A stretch of DNA of 64,000 nucleotides, from assembly GCA_013289855.1 (NCBI GenBank), contig JABCZD010000007.1, forward strand, positions 248,001 to 312,000, given 5' to 3'. Both the position numbers and the translations under genes were made by a program. Under the pieces are notes generated by a model. The model searched no databases, was not told where the DNA came from, and worked only from the letters and a program-made list of their open reading frames with translations. Shown piece by piece: positions 26,141 to 35,139 of the stretch. Positions within the stretch are counted from its first letter, which is position 1; each line of letters starts with the position of its first letter. The DNA comes from Acidobacteriota bacterium. Lineage in GTDB: Bacteria; Acidobacteriota; Terriglobia; Acidiferrales; UBA7541.

Positions 26141-28654
26141 ATGAATTTTCGTTACTGCAACGTGGCGCTGGCGGTCCCGCCGCGCACGCTATTCACGTAC
26201 GCGATTCCCGAGGCCCTTGCTGCAGCGGTCCAGCCGGGCAGTCGCGTGCTGGTGCCCTTCCGCAAGAAATCCATGGTGGGTGTGGTGGTGGAAGTGCTCG
26301 CCGCCCTGCCGAGTGGCGTGCTGCCCGAAATAAAGATTCGAGAAATCACGAAGGTGCTTGATGAGGTTCCGGCGCTTACGCCGAAACTCATCGAACTGGC
26401 GCAATGGATCGCTGGATACTATCTGGCGCCGATTGGCGAAGTTTTTCGCGGCATGCTGCCTCCCGTTACCGACGTAAAACTCGTTCGTGAAGTGTTCCTG
26501 ACCGCGGCAGGGCGCGAAGCCGTCGAGCAGTGGAAGCTGGATGAAGAGGCACCGAAGTTTCTGCCGGGTTGTGGCGAGGAAAAAACGAGATTGTTGCTGC
26601 GGCTGGACGAAAGAAAGGGAGTGCTTTCTCTTGCGTTGGCGCTGAAATCCGGGATCGACGCGGCACGCTTGCAGAAGCTGCAGCGCCGCGGCTTGCTGGA
26701 AATACGCGAACGCATATCCGGCAGCGCGAGAAAAACACAGCGCGTTATCGCGTGGAAGGAGACGCATGAGGTTGCCGAGGAGATCGCGACGGGACTCATG
26801 CAAGGGACGCCGGAAGACGCTGCAAGCAGACAAAAATTGCAACGCATCCGGAATTTATTGCTGACCGAGCGCGGACCATTGCCGATTTCGCAATTACTGA
26901 AGCTTGCGGGGGTTTCGCGCGGCGTGATCGAAAGAATGCTGCGCGACGGCGTGCTGGAAAGCTGGGAGGAACCGGTTGATCCCGCCGAGGACGAATTTGA
27001 TGCGGGTTACACGCCACCGGCGCACGAGCTAAATATTCACCAAGAATCGGCGTTGCGCGCCATTCGCGAACGCTCTGCGCTCGGTGAATTTGGCGTGCAG
27101 CTTTTGTTTGGTGTTACCGGCAGCGGGAAAACCGAAGTTTATCTGCGCGCGGTGCAGGATGCTTTGGCGCGCGGCAAGACGGCGATCATTCTGGTGCCGG
27201 AAATCGCTCTGACGCTGTGGATGGGCCGGCAATGCCGCGCCTGGTTTGGCGCGCGGTTTGAAGGCGTGGCGGTATTGCACTCCGCATTGAGCGCCGTGGC
27301 GCGCGCGCGCGAATGGTGGCGCGTAAGGAATGGCGAGGCTCGTGTGGTGGTGGGCACGCGCTCGGCAATTTTTGCGCCGTTAGCGAACGTTGGACTGATC
27401 ATCGTCGACGAGGAGCAGGAGAATAGTTACAAGCAGGAAGAGACGCCGCGCTATCACGCGCGCGATGTGGCCATCGTGCGAGCAAAAATGGAAAATACTT
27501 TGGCGCTGCTGGGCTCGGCCACGCCATCGCTTGAATCTTTCTACAACGCCGAAAACGGGAAATACGAATTGCTGACGCTAGCTACGCGCGTGGCGGATCG
27601 CGCCATGGCCAGCGTGGAAATTGTGGACCTGCGCGAGGAGTTTCAGCGTACCAAGCAAACCAGCCCGATCAGCGCGACGCTGCATGTGGGCATTCAGGAA
27701 TGCCTCGCAAACATGACACAGGCGATGATTTTGATCAACCGGCGCGGGTATTCGTGGTCGGTGTTGTGCCGGAGCTGCGGCGCGGCGGTGCAATGCGAAA
27801 ACTGCAGCATATCGATGACGCACCACAAGCAGAGGAACCGGTTGGAGTGCCATTACTGCGGCTCGATCCAAAGCGTACCGCGAGAATGTCCCAAATGCCG
27901 ATCGAAATATGTTTATTTTTTTGGCGAGGGTTCGGAACATCTGGAGGAAAGATTGCGCAAGGAATTTCCCGGTGCGCGGATCGCACGGCTGGATCGCGAC
28001 ACGGCGCGCACCAAGCGGCAATTTCAGGAAACGTTGGGTGCGTTTGCCGACGGCGCGTTGGATATTTTGGTGGGCACGCAGATGCTTGCGAAAGGGCACG
28101 ATTTTCATGCCGTGACTTTGGTCGGCGTGGTCAGCGCGGATTCGTCCTTGACCATGCCGGACTTTCGCGCCGCGGAAAGAACTTTCCAATTGTTAACGCA
28201 GGTGGCCGGGCGCGCGGGCCGTGGAGATTTAAAAGGCCGCGTGCTGATTCAAACATTTTATCCGGATCACTACGCCATCCAGGACGCCGTGAAACAAGAT
28301 TACCGCGGCTTTTTTGATCGCGAATTGCAGTTTCGCAAAATGATGGCGTATCCGCCGTTCACCGCGCTGGCTAACGTCATCGTGCGCGACACGATATTGG
28401 AGAAAGCCATTCAATGGTCGCGGCAGCTTTCGGAGTATTTTATTCCCCATGACGGCAAAGGGTTGCGCGTTTTGGGACCAGCCGCGGCGCCCTTAGCCCG
28501 GCTAAAGAAAGAGCATCGTTTTCAATTCTTGTTGAAATCGCCGAAACGCTCGCTGATGACCAAGCTACTCGGCGGTGCGCTCGCGTACTGCGATGCGAAG
28601 GACATTCCGCAGACGGCGGTGCTGGTGGATGTGGATCCGTTGAGTTTGATGTAG
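26141..28654 (+). CDS. priA: Primosomal protein N' (replication-restart helicase PriA)
   Basis: PriA reloads the replisome at stalled forks. The 837-residue protein starts with the DNA-binding domain (FTYAIPEALAAAVQPGSRVL), has helicase Walker A (LFGVTGSGKTEVYLRA), a DEEQ Walker B (IIVDEEQENSYKQEE) and HARDVAI motif, and zinc-binding cysteines (CRSCGAAVQCENC, CHYCGSIQSVPRECPKC). The C-terminal helicase core ends with QVAGRAGRGDLKGRVLIQT. It is somewhat longer than E. coli PriA. The ATG at 26141 is chosen; a GTG at 26108 is less natural. The TAG stop lies inside an inverted repeat. Confidence 0.95.
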   Translation: MNFRYCNVALAVPPRTLFTYAIPEALAAAVQPGSRVLVPFRKKSMVGVVVEVLAALPSGVLPEIKIREITKVLDEVPALTPKLIELAQWIAGYYLAPIGEVFRGMLPPVTDVKLVREVFLTAAGREAVEQWKLDEEAPKFLPGCGEEKTRLLLRLDERKGVLSLALALKSGIDAARLQKLQRRGLLEIRERISGSARKTQRVIAWKETHEVAEEIATGLMQGTPEDAASRQKLQRIRNLLLTERGPLPISQLLKLAGVSRGVIERMLRDGVLESWEEPVDPAEDEFDAGYTPPAHELNIHQESALRAIRERSALGEFGVQLLFGVTGSGKTEVYLRAVQDALARGKTAIILVPEIALTLWMGRQCRAWFGARFEGVAVLHSALSAVARAREWWRVRNGEARVVVGTRSAIFAPLANVGLIIVDEEQENSYKQEETPRYHARDVAIVRAKMENTLALLGSATPSLESFYNAENGKYELLTLATRVADRAMASVEIVDLREEFQRTKQTSPISATLHVGIQECLANMTQAMILINRRGYSWSVLCRSCGAAVQCENCSISMTHHKQRNRLECHYCGSIQSVPRECPKCRSKYVYFFGEGSEHLEERLRKEFPGARIARLDRDTARTKRQFQETLGAFADGALDILVGTQMLAKGHDFHAVTLVGVVSADSSLTMPDFRAAERTFQLLTQVAGRAGRGDLKGRVLIQTFYPDHYAIQDAVKQDYRGFFDRELQFRKMMAYPPFTALANVIVRDTILEKAIQWSRQLSEYFIPHDGKGLRVLGPAAAPLARLKKEHRFQFLLKSPKRSLMTKLLGGALAYCDAKDIPQTAVLVDVDPLSLM

Positions 28655-28673
28655 CGGCCGCCTTCTGAGGCGG
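28651..28673 (+). repeat. TGTAG-flanked palindromic repeat, copy 5 (left arm of inverted pair)
   Basis: GTAGCGGCCGCC followed by TTCTGAGGCGG. Its first bases supply the TAG stop of priA. Perfect inverse of 28718-28740. Confidence 0.9.
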
Positions 28674-28717
28674 ACAATTTTCAGATTGCGAACGCGTCGC
28701 CGGGAAGAAAAAAGCGA

Positions 28718-28740
28718 CCGCCTCAGAAGGCGGCCGCTAC
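28718..28740 (-). repeat. TGTAG-flanked palindromic repeat, copy 6 (right arm)
   Basis: The reverse complement of copy 5, in opposite orientation. The two copies together make the inverted repeat. Confidence 0.9.
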
Positions 28741-28757
28741 AACGTCGGCTAGAACGG

Positions 28758-29702
28758 TCAGGCAGACTTGGACTTTTTTACCTCGAGGCCTAGTTCCGCC
28801 ATTACTTTTTGCAGGTCTTTCCAGACCTCGCTCTTGGCGGCCGGATTGCGCAGCAGGTACGCGGGGTGATAGGTGGCGAGTAATTTTTTGCCACGGAAAT
28901 CCAGCCACTGGCCGCGGAATTTTGAAATGCCCATGTCGGTTTCGAGGAGCGTCTTTGCGGCGGTGGCGCCTAGGCACACGATCACTTTTGGATTGACTAC
29001 TTCCAGTTGACGAACCAAATAGGGCGAGCAGGTGGTGACTTCGTCGGGTTCCGGCTGGCGATTTTCTGGCGGGCGGCATTTCACCACGTTGCAGATGTAA
29101 ACGTCTTTGCGCTGCAAGCCCATAGCTTCGATCATTTGCGTGAGCAATTTTCCCGCGCGCCCGACAAAGGGGATTCCCGTGGCGTCTTCATCGGCTCCAG
29201 GGCCTTCGCCTACGAAAACCAGATCGGCTTTTGGATTGCCGTCGGCGAAGACGATATGGTTTCGCTTTTTATGCAGGCGGCAGCGGGTGCAGTCGCCGAT
29301 GTCCTCGCGGATTTTTAACAGAGTGTCGTTCTCGACGCGTTCCAGCAACTCGAAAAAATTCGAGGTTTTTACCGGCTTGGGAAAAATGCTCTTTTCGATG
29401 GCTGGCCGCTGGGCAAGCTGCGACGCAGCATTCCCTCGAGGCTCGGGATAAGGCTGCGTCCCTACAGACGCAGGAAAAGAACTCAGTGCGCTTGCGACGC
29501 TTTTTGCGGTCTTCGCTGCGGGCTTGGGCAAAGTTATGTCCTCTTCCGGGTTCAGAGTTGCAACGGCGTCAGGAGCGAGAGCGCGCGGCGTTGCGCTCCG
29601 GTGGTCGCGATAGAACGGAGCGATTCTTAAATCTTCATAGAAGTTGAGACGTTGCTCGATTTTTTCGCGAAGCGCGTCGCGGAATGGCTGGGTCATAGTC
29701 AT
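28758..29702 (-). CDS. Uracil-DNA glycosylase, family 4 (iron-sulfur)
   Basis: Removes uracil from DNA in base-excision repair. A CTRC cysteine pair (near residue 137), followed by VGEGPGADEDATGIPFVGRAG (the water-activating loop and uracil pocket), CNVVKCRPP and a later TYHPAYLL, matches type-4/5 UDGs that carry a 4Fe-4S cluster. The N-terminal 110 residues are a poorly conserved extension. Its ATG at 29702 overlaps by one base the coaBC stop (TAATG), so the pair is co-translated. Length 314 exceeds the usual about 200 because of the N-terminal extension. Confidence 0.92.
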   Translation of the reverse strand: MTMTQPFRDALREKIEQRLNFYEDLRIAPFYRDHRSATPRALAPDAVATLNPEEDITLPKPAAKTAKSVASALSSFPASVGTQPYPEPRGNAASQLAQRPAIEKSIFPKPVKTSNFFELLERVENDTLLKIREDIGDCTRCRLHKKRNHIVFADGNPKADLVFVGEGPGADEDATGIPFVGRAGKLLTQMIEAMGLQRKDVYICNVVKCRPPENRQPEPDEVTTCSPYLVRQLEVVNPKVIVCLGATAAKTLLETDMGISKFRGQWLDFRGKKLLATYHPAYLLRNPAAKSEVWKDLQKVMAELGLEVKKSKSA

Positions 29703-30967
29703 TAGTGAGAAGACTCTTTAATGGCTGCGTTGAAGGCCTCGGCTAATTCGCCGGCATTTTTTTGTTGCGCGGCGCGGACGCGAACGATTTCGTCGAGGAT
29801 ACGCTGGGCAACCTCCGCTTTGGTCATTTTGGGTAAAGCTACGTCGCGACCGTCGCGCGAGAAGATGGTGACGATATTTGTGTCGACGTCGAATCCCGCG
29901 CCTTCGGCGGTGACGTCGTTGGCGACGATCAGGTCGGCGTTCTTGGCGGAAAGTTTCTTGCGGGCGTTCTCGGCGACATTGTCAGTCTCCGCGGCGAATC
30001 CGACGACCAGGCGACCCCGTTTGTCCCTTGCCACCTCCGCCAGAATATCCGTCGTGGACTCTAGTTGCAGTGCGATGGGTTCTTTTCCTCGCTTCATTTT
30101 TTTCCCGGCGCTGACTGCGGGGCGATAATCCGCCACGGCCGCGGCCATGATTACGATCGAACTCTGCGCAAAGCGCGCAAGGACAGCCGCGTGCATCTCG
30201 GCGGCGGTGCGGACATCGATGCCCGTGACGCCTGCCGGCGTCTCGAGAGCGGTCGGGCCAGAGACCAGAGTCACTTTCGCTCCGCGGCGCGCCGCGGCTT
30301 CCGCTACGGCATAACCCATTTTCCCGGAGGAACGATTGGTTATGTAGCGCACGGGGTCGATGTCTTCGCAAGTGGGTCCGGCGGTGATCAAAACTGTTTC
30401 GCCTTGCAGATCTCGATGCGCGTGAAGAACGCTGCGAACGGCGGCTAGGATTTCTTCTTGTCCGGCGAGGCGGCCCGGGCCAATCATGCCGCAGGCGAGG
30501 TAGCCTTCGTCGGGAGTGACCACCGTGACGCCGCGATCCCGTAGCAGGCGGATGTTTTCTTGCGTGGCAGCGTGATTCCACATGTTTACATTCATTGCCG
30601 GCGCTACGATCACTGGAGCGGTGCTGGCCAGATACAGCGTGGTGAGAAAATCGTCGGCGATGCCGCGGGCAAATTTCGCGAGGATGTCTGCGGTGGCCGG
30701 AGCTACGAGCAAGAGATCGGTGCGTTGGGCTACGGCGATGTGCTCGATGGCGCTTTCCAGATTGGCTTCACCGTTTTCGGCGCCGCTGAAAAGATCGGTG
30801 ATTACTTTTTGTCCGCTGAGGGCGGCGAAGGTGAGCGGGGTGATAAATTCGCGGGCGCTGCGGGTCATGACTACTTGGACGGTGAAATTGTCTTGCTGCA
30901 AGCGGCGAACTAGTTCGGCGGCTTTGTAGGCAGCTACTCCTCCGGTTACGCCTAGGGTGATGCGCAT
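29702..30967 (-). CDS. coaBC: Bifunctional phosphopantothenoylcysteine decarboxylase / phosphopantothenate-cysteine ligase
   Basis: Two steps of coenzyme A synthesis in one 421-residue enzyme. The N-terminal flavoprotein domain (CoaC) starts with LGVTGGVAAYKAAELVRRLQ and has the FMN-site PAMNVNMWNH motif and the substrate-clamp Cys of LACGMIGPGRLA. The C-terminal CoaB domain carries ITAGPTCEDIDPVRYITNRSSG and the KMGYAVAEAA nucleotide site. GAGGGATTT is next to the ATG at 30967. It lies 219 bases downstream of rpoZ and continues into the glycosylase gene. Confidence 0.95.
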   Translation of the reverse strand: MRITLGVTGGVAAYKAAELVRRLQQDNFTVQVVMTRSAREFITPLTFAALSGQKVITDLFSGAENGEANLESAIEHIAVAQRTDLLLVAPATADILAKFARGIADDFLTTLYLASTAPVIVAPAMNVNMWNHAATQENIRLLRDRGVTVVTPDEGYLACGMIGPGRLAGQEEILAAVRSVLHAHRDLQGETVLITAGPTCEDIDPVRYITNRSSGKMGYAVAEAAARRGAKVTLVSGPTALETPAGVTGIDVRTAAEMHAAVLARFAQSSIVIMAAAVADYRPAVSAGKKMKRGKEPIALQLESTTDILAEVARDKRGRLVVGFAAETDNVAENARKKLSAKNADLIVANDVTAEGAGFDVDTNIVTIFSRDGRDVALPKMTKAEVAQRILDEIVRVRAAQQKNAGELAEAFNAAIKESSH

Positions 30968-31040
30968 AAATCCCTCGATACTGTTGAGGTCGCGGCTTGC
31001 CGCGATCGCTCCTCTGGGGCTAAAGCTGACTGAGGCCCGA

Positions 31041-31065
31041 TGACGCCCTAAAGGGCGTCGCTACA
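31041..31065 (-). repeat. TGTAG-flanked palindromic repeat, copy 7
   Basis: Arms GACGCCCT and AGGGCGTC around CTTTAG-like centre in minus orientation, ending CTACA. One base from copy 2. Located in the coaBC-rpoZ gap. Confidence 0.85.
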
Positions 31066-31186
31066 AAGGCTCGCTGACCACGCGAAAGCGGCGTCAAGCT
31101 GCCGCACTGCAAATGATACCGCGGACGCGCCCTTCGGAGGGCCGCACCGCTGCGACCACAGTTGCTATCGCTTTACGCGGGCGGCG

Positions 31187-31414
31187 CTACTTGCGGCGTT
31201 TGTTGCCGTCTTTGTCCGTGTCGATCGACGAGGGTTCCACGAAGTCGTACTCGAGCATGCTATGTTCCAGCTCTTCGCACGCGATTCGTGTGGCCTTCAG
31301 TGTCTTCGGGTTTTCGACCAGCGGCGGCGCGCCCGCCATGATCTGCCGCGCGCGCCTCGATGCCAGTACGACGTACGCAAACTGGCTTTGCGGAGCTTTC
31401 GTCAGCACATTCAT
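31187..31414 (-). CDS. rpoZ: RNA polymerase omega subunit
   Basis: A 75-residue protein. The core FAYVVLASRRARQIMAGAPP contains the VLASRRARQI motif of omega, which clamps the beta' subunit. The KTLKATRIACEELEH segment is also conserved in the family. The stop of gmk (TAA) directly abuts this ATG at 31414 (TAAATG). Acidobacterial omega proteins are short and the C-terminal extension (FVEPSSIDTDKDGNKRRK) is acidic then basic. Position downstream of gmk is the classical gmk-rpoZ order. Confidence 0.93.
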   Translation of the reverse strand: MNVLTKAPQSQFAYVVLASRRARQIMAGAPPLVENPKTLKATRIACEELEHSMLEYDFVEPSSIDTDKDGNKRRK

Positions 31415-32077
31415 TTAGTCTTTCCCCCCAAACGATGCCAAAAGTGTTTCTACCCGGGCCTGACGCCTGGCGATGGTGCAGCGCAGCGCGGTAACAATTG
31501 CGATGGCTTCGCGGCCCGCCAGGGCAACATCTTCGTTGACCACGCAATAGTCGTACGCCCGAAACGCCGAAATCTCGTCACGGGCCTTGGCCAGCCGCCG
31601 CGTGATTTCTTCTTCCGAGTCGGTACCCCGGCTGCGCAGCCGCCGTTCGAGTTCTTCGCGCGACGGCGGCAGAATAAAGATGGCCACGGATTCCGGCAAC
31701 TTTTTCTTTACCTGTAAAGCGCCTTGTACGTCAATCTCGAGCACCAGGTCCAGGCCGGTCTTGCGCGATTCGTCGAGCCACTTCTTCGGAGTGCCATAAG
31801 CGTGTTTGCCGAAGACGCGCGCATATTCCAGAAAATCCCCGTTGCGCACCATCTCGTCAAACTGCGCTTCCGTGACAAAATCATAACACTTCCCACTGGC
31901 CTCAGTCGCGCGACGAGGCCTGGTAGTACACGAGGTGGAGGCCATGGTGCCCGGCAATTCCAGAATGCGCTGTACCAGAGTGGATTTACCCGAGCCGGAC
32001 GGCCCAGAAACGACCAAGACCAAAGGCGACGCGGGCGGCAAAACTCCCGAAGGCACAAGTTCTTTTTCCGCAGTCAT
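31415..32077 (-). CDS. gmk: Guanylate kinase
   Basis: Phosphorylates GMP to GDP with ATP. Of 220 residues, a P-loop is at VVSGPSGSGKSTLVQ (near residue 25), followed by the GMP-binding FEYARVFGKHAYGTPKKWL-like segment (here DFLEYARVFGKHAYGTPK), LEIDVQGALQVKKKLPESV and FILPPSREELERRLRSRGTD (LID). The ATG overlaps the yicC stop by four bases (ATGA). The gene ends exactly where rpoZ begins. Confidence 0.96.
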   Translation of the reverse strand: MTAEKELVPSGVLPPASPLVLVVSGPSGSGKSTLVQRILELPGTMASTSCTTRPRRATEASGKCYDFVTEAQFDEMVRNGDFLEYARVFGKHAYGTPKKWLDESRKTGLDLVLEIDVQGALQVKKKLPESVAIFILPPSREELERRLRSRGTDSEEEITRRLAKARDEISAFRAYDYCVVNEDVALAGREAIAIVTALRCTIARRQARVETLLASFGGKD

Positions 32078-33021
32078 TCGATGTTCTGTACCTGCTCTCG
32101 CAGTTTCTCAATTTCTGATTTAATTTCCAACGCCAGTCCGGTGATGGCCAGCGCTTCGCTTTCGATTCCAGGAGTCTTGGAAAGCATGGTGTTGGCTTCG
32201 CGTTGCATTTCTTGCAGCAGAAAATCCAGTTTTTTCCCCACTTCGCCCGCGCCATCCAGCAACGCCGCGAATTGCCGCAAGTGACTTTGCAGGCGCTCTA
32301 ATTCTTCACTGATATCGCTGCGTTCCGCAAGCAGCGCGGCCTCTTGCGCCAGCCGGCCGGAGTCGATGCCGGTGCCGCCGAGAAGCTCTTTCAAGCGCAA
32401 ATCCAAACGTCGCGCAAAAGCCGGGCGCAGCAATTCCGCCAGATCTCGCACTTTGCCACAATGCTCGGCGATGGTGGCGAGGCGCTGGCGCAAATTTTCC
32501 ACCAGATGCGCGCCTTCGGCACGGCGCATGCCGTCTAGCGTGGTCAGCGCCTCTTGCAAACAGGCATCCAGAATCTGCCACAGTTTTTCGCGCTCGTCTT
32601 CGTCTTCTGGCAGCGCTGGCCCGGCACCGCGAATCACACCCGGTAGCCGCAGCAATCCTACGACGTCCATGCCGGTAGCGGCCCTGGTCTTCTGCCGCAG
32701 ATCCTCGGCAGCTTGCAGATAGGCTTCCACGAGCGGCTGATTCAGCTGCACGCCCGCCGCGCTCTGCGCTTCAAAGTTAACAATGAGATGAACGTGGCCG
32801 CGCACGATGCGTTCGCGAATCACGCGACGAACCCGGGTTTCGTACACGTCAAAACCTTCCGGGAGCTGCAGCTTCAAATCCAGAAAGCGGTGATTGACGC
32901 TCTTGACGCTAGCGCGCAAGGCCCAGCCTTCCGCGGCGCCGCCAGGCGCTTGACTGCGGGCTTGCGCGTATCCGGTCATCGAAAAACAACTCTTGGGTGA
33001 CAAGTTATTCCTTTCCATCAT
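32074..33021 (-). CDS. yicC: YicC-family endoribonuclease
   Basis: A 315-residue YicC/YloC-type protein, a family reported to include endoribonuclease activity. The typical N-terminus is CFSMTGYAQARSQ, followed by FLDLKLQLPEGFDVYETRVR, VRRVIRERIVRGHVHLIV, and the C-terminal GKKLDFLLQEMQREANTMLS with ALEIKSEIEKLREQVQNIE. Overlaps its upstream neighbour by ATGA. A TTG at 33003 has a better-spaced AAGGA and could be the true start, giving a protein that begins seven residues later. Co-transcribed with gmk and rpoZ, as in many bacteria. Confidence 0.92.
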   Translation of the reverse strand: MMERNNLSPKSCFSMTGYAQARSQAPGGAAEGWALRASVKSVNHRFLDLKLQLPEGFDVYETRVRRVIRERIVRGHVHLIVNFEAQSAAGVQLNQPLVEAYLQAAEDLRQKTRAATGMDVVGLLRLPGVIRGAGPALPEDEDEREKLWQILDACLQEALTTLDGMRRAEGAHLVENLRQRLATIAEHCGKVRDLAELLRPAFARRLDLRLKELLGGTGIDSGRLAQEAALLAERSDISEELERLQSHLRQFAALLDGAGEVGKKLDFLLQEMQREANTMLSKTPGIESEALAITGLALEIKSEIEKLREQVQNIE

Positions 33022-34901
33022 GCCCGGTCAGCAACAGCGGTAGTGCCCGGAGCGGAAGTCTGGAGCGGCGATACTAAGTCGTCGCCGGCAAACTGCAAAG
33101 CGTATAAACGCGCGTAGGTGCCGCCACGAGCCAACAATTCGGCATGTGTGCCGCGTTCGCGGATCTGGCCTTCCTCAAGAACGAGAATTTGGTCAGCGCG
33201 GCGGATAGTAGCAAGGCGATGGGCGATCACAAAAGTGGTGCGGCCGGTCATCAGGTTGGCGAGAGCTTTTTGCACATACATCTCGGATTCGGCATCGAGC
33301 TCGGAAGTAGCCTCGTCCAGGATCAAAATTGGAGAGTCCTTTAGAATGGCGCGCGCGATAGCGATGCGCTGACGCTGTCCACCACTGAGGCGCGTACCAC
33401 GTTCCCCAATGATGGTGTCGTATTTCTGCGGCAAGCCGGAGATGAAATCGTGCGCCAGGGCGGTTTGCGCGGCCTGGACAACGCGCTCTTTCGAAACATC
33501 GCTGAGGCCGTAGCTGATGTTGTTCCACACGGTATCGTGAAACAGAATATTTTCCTGCGCCACCACGGCGATTTGTTCGCGCAGCGAGCGGATGGTAGCG
33601 CCGGCAATGTCGATGCCATCGATGCGAATACGGCCAGATGTCGGCTCGTAAAATCGCGGCAATAAATTTACCAGAGTGGTTTTCCCCGCGCCGCTGGAAC
33701 CGACGAAGGCAATCACCTCGCCTTTGCGCGCAGCGAAAGAGATGTTGTTGAGCACCGCAACGGCTTCGCGATCGTAGGTAAAATTGACATCTTCAAAGGC
33801 AATCTCGCGGACAAACGGGGCAAGGCGGCTGGCGCCGAGTTGCTCGCTTACCTCCACATCGCGATCCATGTACACAAACACCTGGGTGATGGCGCCGTCG
33901 ACGGCTTGCAGCTGCTGGTAGATGAACCCCGCGCGCTTCAGAGGCATGTAGGCGTTGAACATAGCGTATAGAAAGGTGAAGAAAGTACCGGAGGTCAAGA
34001 CGCCGTGGTGAATCTGATCGCGGGCAAATAAAAGCAATAGCGGAATCGCGATGGCTCCAACCATGTCCATCATCGGCGCGGTGATCACCGCGGCGCGCAC
34101 CAAGCGCATGTTCTCGCGCAGCAATTTGCGCGCGCCTTCGCGAAATTTTCCAATCTCAAATTCTTCCATGCCGAAGGCCTTAACCACGCGGCTGCCACTG
34201 ATGGTTTCCTGGAGAATGTGGCTCAGATCGCTGAGCCGCGCCTGGCTGGTTTCCGCGGACATACGAATTTTTTTGCCAAATTTATTTATGGGCAGAGCCA
34301 CCAGGGGCAAGAGCACGGCGCAACCCAGCGCCATCTGCCAATCGACAATGACCATCACGCCGATGAAGACCACGAAGGAGAAGCCCTTCTGGCAGATGTC
34401 GGCGAGACATTCGCCGAGGGCGTAGCGGGCGCGTTCAACGTCATTGATGGTGGCGGAAATGATTTTGCCGGTCGGATGGGATTGAAAAAAACCGATGGGC
34501 TGGCGGATGAGCCGGGCATAGAGCTGATTGCGCAAGTCTTTCACCGCAGCCTGTCCAACGTACTGAATTTCGCTGGTGCCAAGGTACTCGGCAATGCCCT
34601 TGGCGACGTAGAGAATCAACAGCGAAATCGCGAAGACCGGCCAAACGTTGTGGATGCGCGCAGGGAAATAGTGATTCAGATAGATGGAGTGCTTGTTCCA
34701 AGGCAAGGTTACCAGCGGCAACGCCGTGGTCACCACAGAGGGATCCAGCACGTAGTCCACCGCAGGGTGGATCATGAGCGCGACAATGCCTTCGGCCACC
34801 GCCATCGCGGCCATCATCAAAATCCCAAAGCCCAGGCGAAAACTGTAGGGCCGGACGTAGCGGAACAGTCGCTTCAGATGCGGTGAAAACAGAGATGCCA
34901 C
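33018..34901 (-). CDS. MsbA-like ABC exporter (permease-ATPase fusion)
   Basis: A 627-residue half-transporter. The N-terminal 320 residues contain the six-helix exporter domain. The ATPase has Walker A FVGSSGAGKTTLVN, the Q-loop, signature LSGGQRQRIAIAR, Walker B ILILDEATSELD and the H-switch FVIAHRLATI. It is most like MsbA, which flips lipid A-core across the inner membrane, though other lipid or drug exporters are not excluded. The GTG start at 34901 is used. It sits upstream of yicC and gmk with a four-base overlap. Its product may couple with the outer-membrane assembly genes of this block. Confidence 0.88.
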   Translation of the reverse strand: MASLFSPHLKRLFRYVRPYSFRLGFGILMMAAMAVAEGIVALMIHPAVDYVLDPSVVTTALPLVTLPWNKHSIYLNHYFPARIHNVWPVFAISLLILYVAKGIAEYLGTSEIQYVGQAAVKDLRNQLYARLIRQPIGFFQSHPTGKIISATINDVERARYALGECLADICQKGFSFVVFIGVMVIVDWQMALGCAVLLPLVALPINKFGKKIRMSAETSQARLSDLSHILQETISGSRVVKAFGMEEFEIGKFREGARKLLRENMRLVRAAVITAPMMDMVGAIAIPLLLLFARDQIHHGVLTSGTFFTFLYAMFNAYMPLKRAGFIYQQLQAVDGAITQVFVYMDRDVEVSEQLGASRLAPFVREIAFEDVNFTYDREAVAVLNNISFAARKGEVIAFVGSSGAGKTTLVNLLPRFYEPTSGRIRIDGIDIAGATIRSLREQIAVVAQENILFHDTVWNNISYGLSDVSKERVVQAAQTALAHDFISGLPQKYDTIIGERGTRLSGGQRQRIAIARAILKDSPILILDEATSELDAESEMYVQKALANLMTGRTTFVIAHRLATIRRADQILVLEEGQIRERGTHAELLARGGTYARLYALQFAGDDLVSPLQTSAPGTTAVADRA

Positions 34902-35029
34902 GCGGGCAATGCCCCCCGATCGCTACTCTTTCGGTAATCCAAACGGTACGAGTTCACTACATTGGTACGCTAGCCGCCGTCTCGTAAGGTGTCAAGTTTG
35001 CGGACAAGCGCGCGACGGACGAGGATAGA

Positions 35030-35058
35030 TACAAAGCCCCGCGTGGTGAGCGCGGGGC
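35030..35058 (-). terminator. Terminator of the ompH/skp-like gene
   Basis: Arms GCCCCGCG (35036-35043) and CGCGGGGC (35051-35058) form a stem with a seven-base loop. On the minus strand the downstream sequence is TTTGTATC. Confidence 0.6.
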
Positions 35059-35139
35059 ATTTAAGAGATCAGACTGTGATACACGGCGTCGCCAAAAGCG
35101 CTTGCAGCGAAACGACGAGCGCCATGCTTCGCGTCCCGT

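Larger units (their letters stand above)
28651..28740. terminator. Perfect 23-bp inverted repeat, probable bidirectional terminator
   Basis: Arms 28651-28673 and 28718-28740 are exact inverse complements around 44 bases, between convergent priA and the uracil-DNA glycosylase. The T-rich tail needed for intrinsic termination is weak. Confidence 0.5.
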
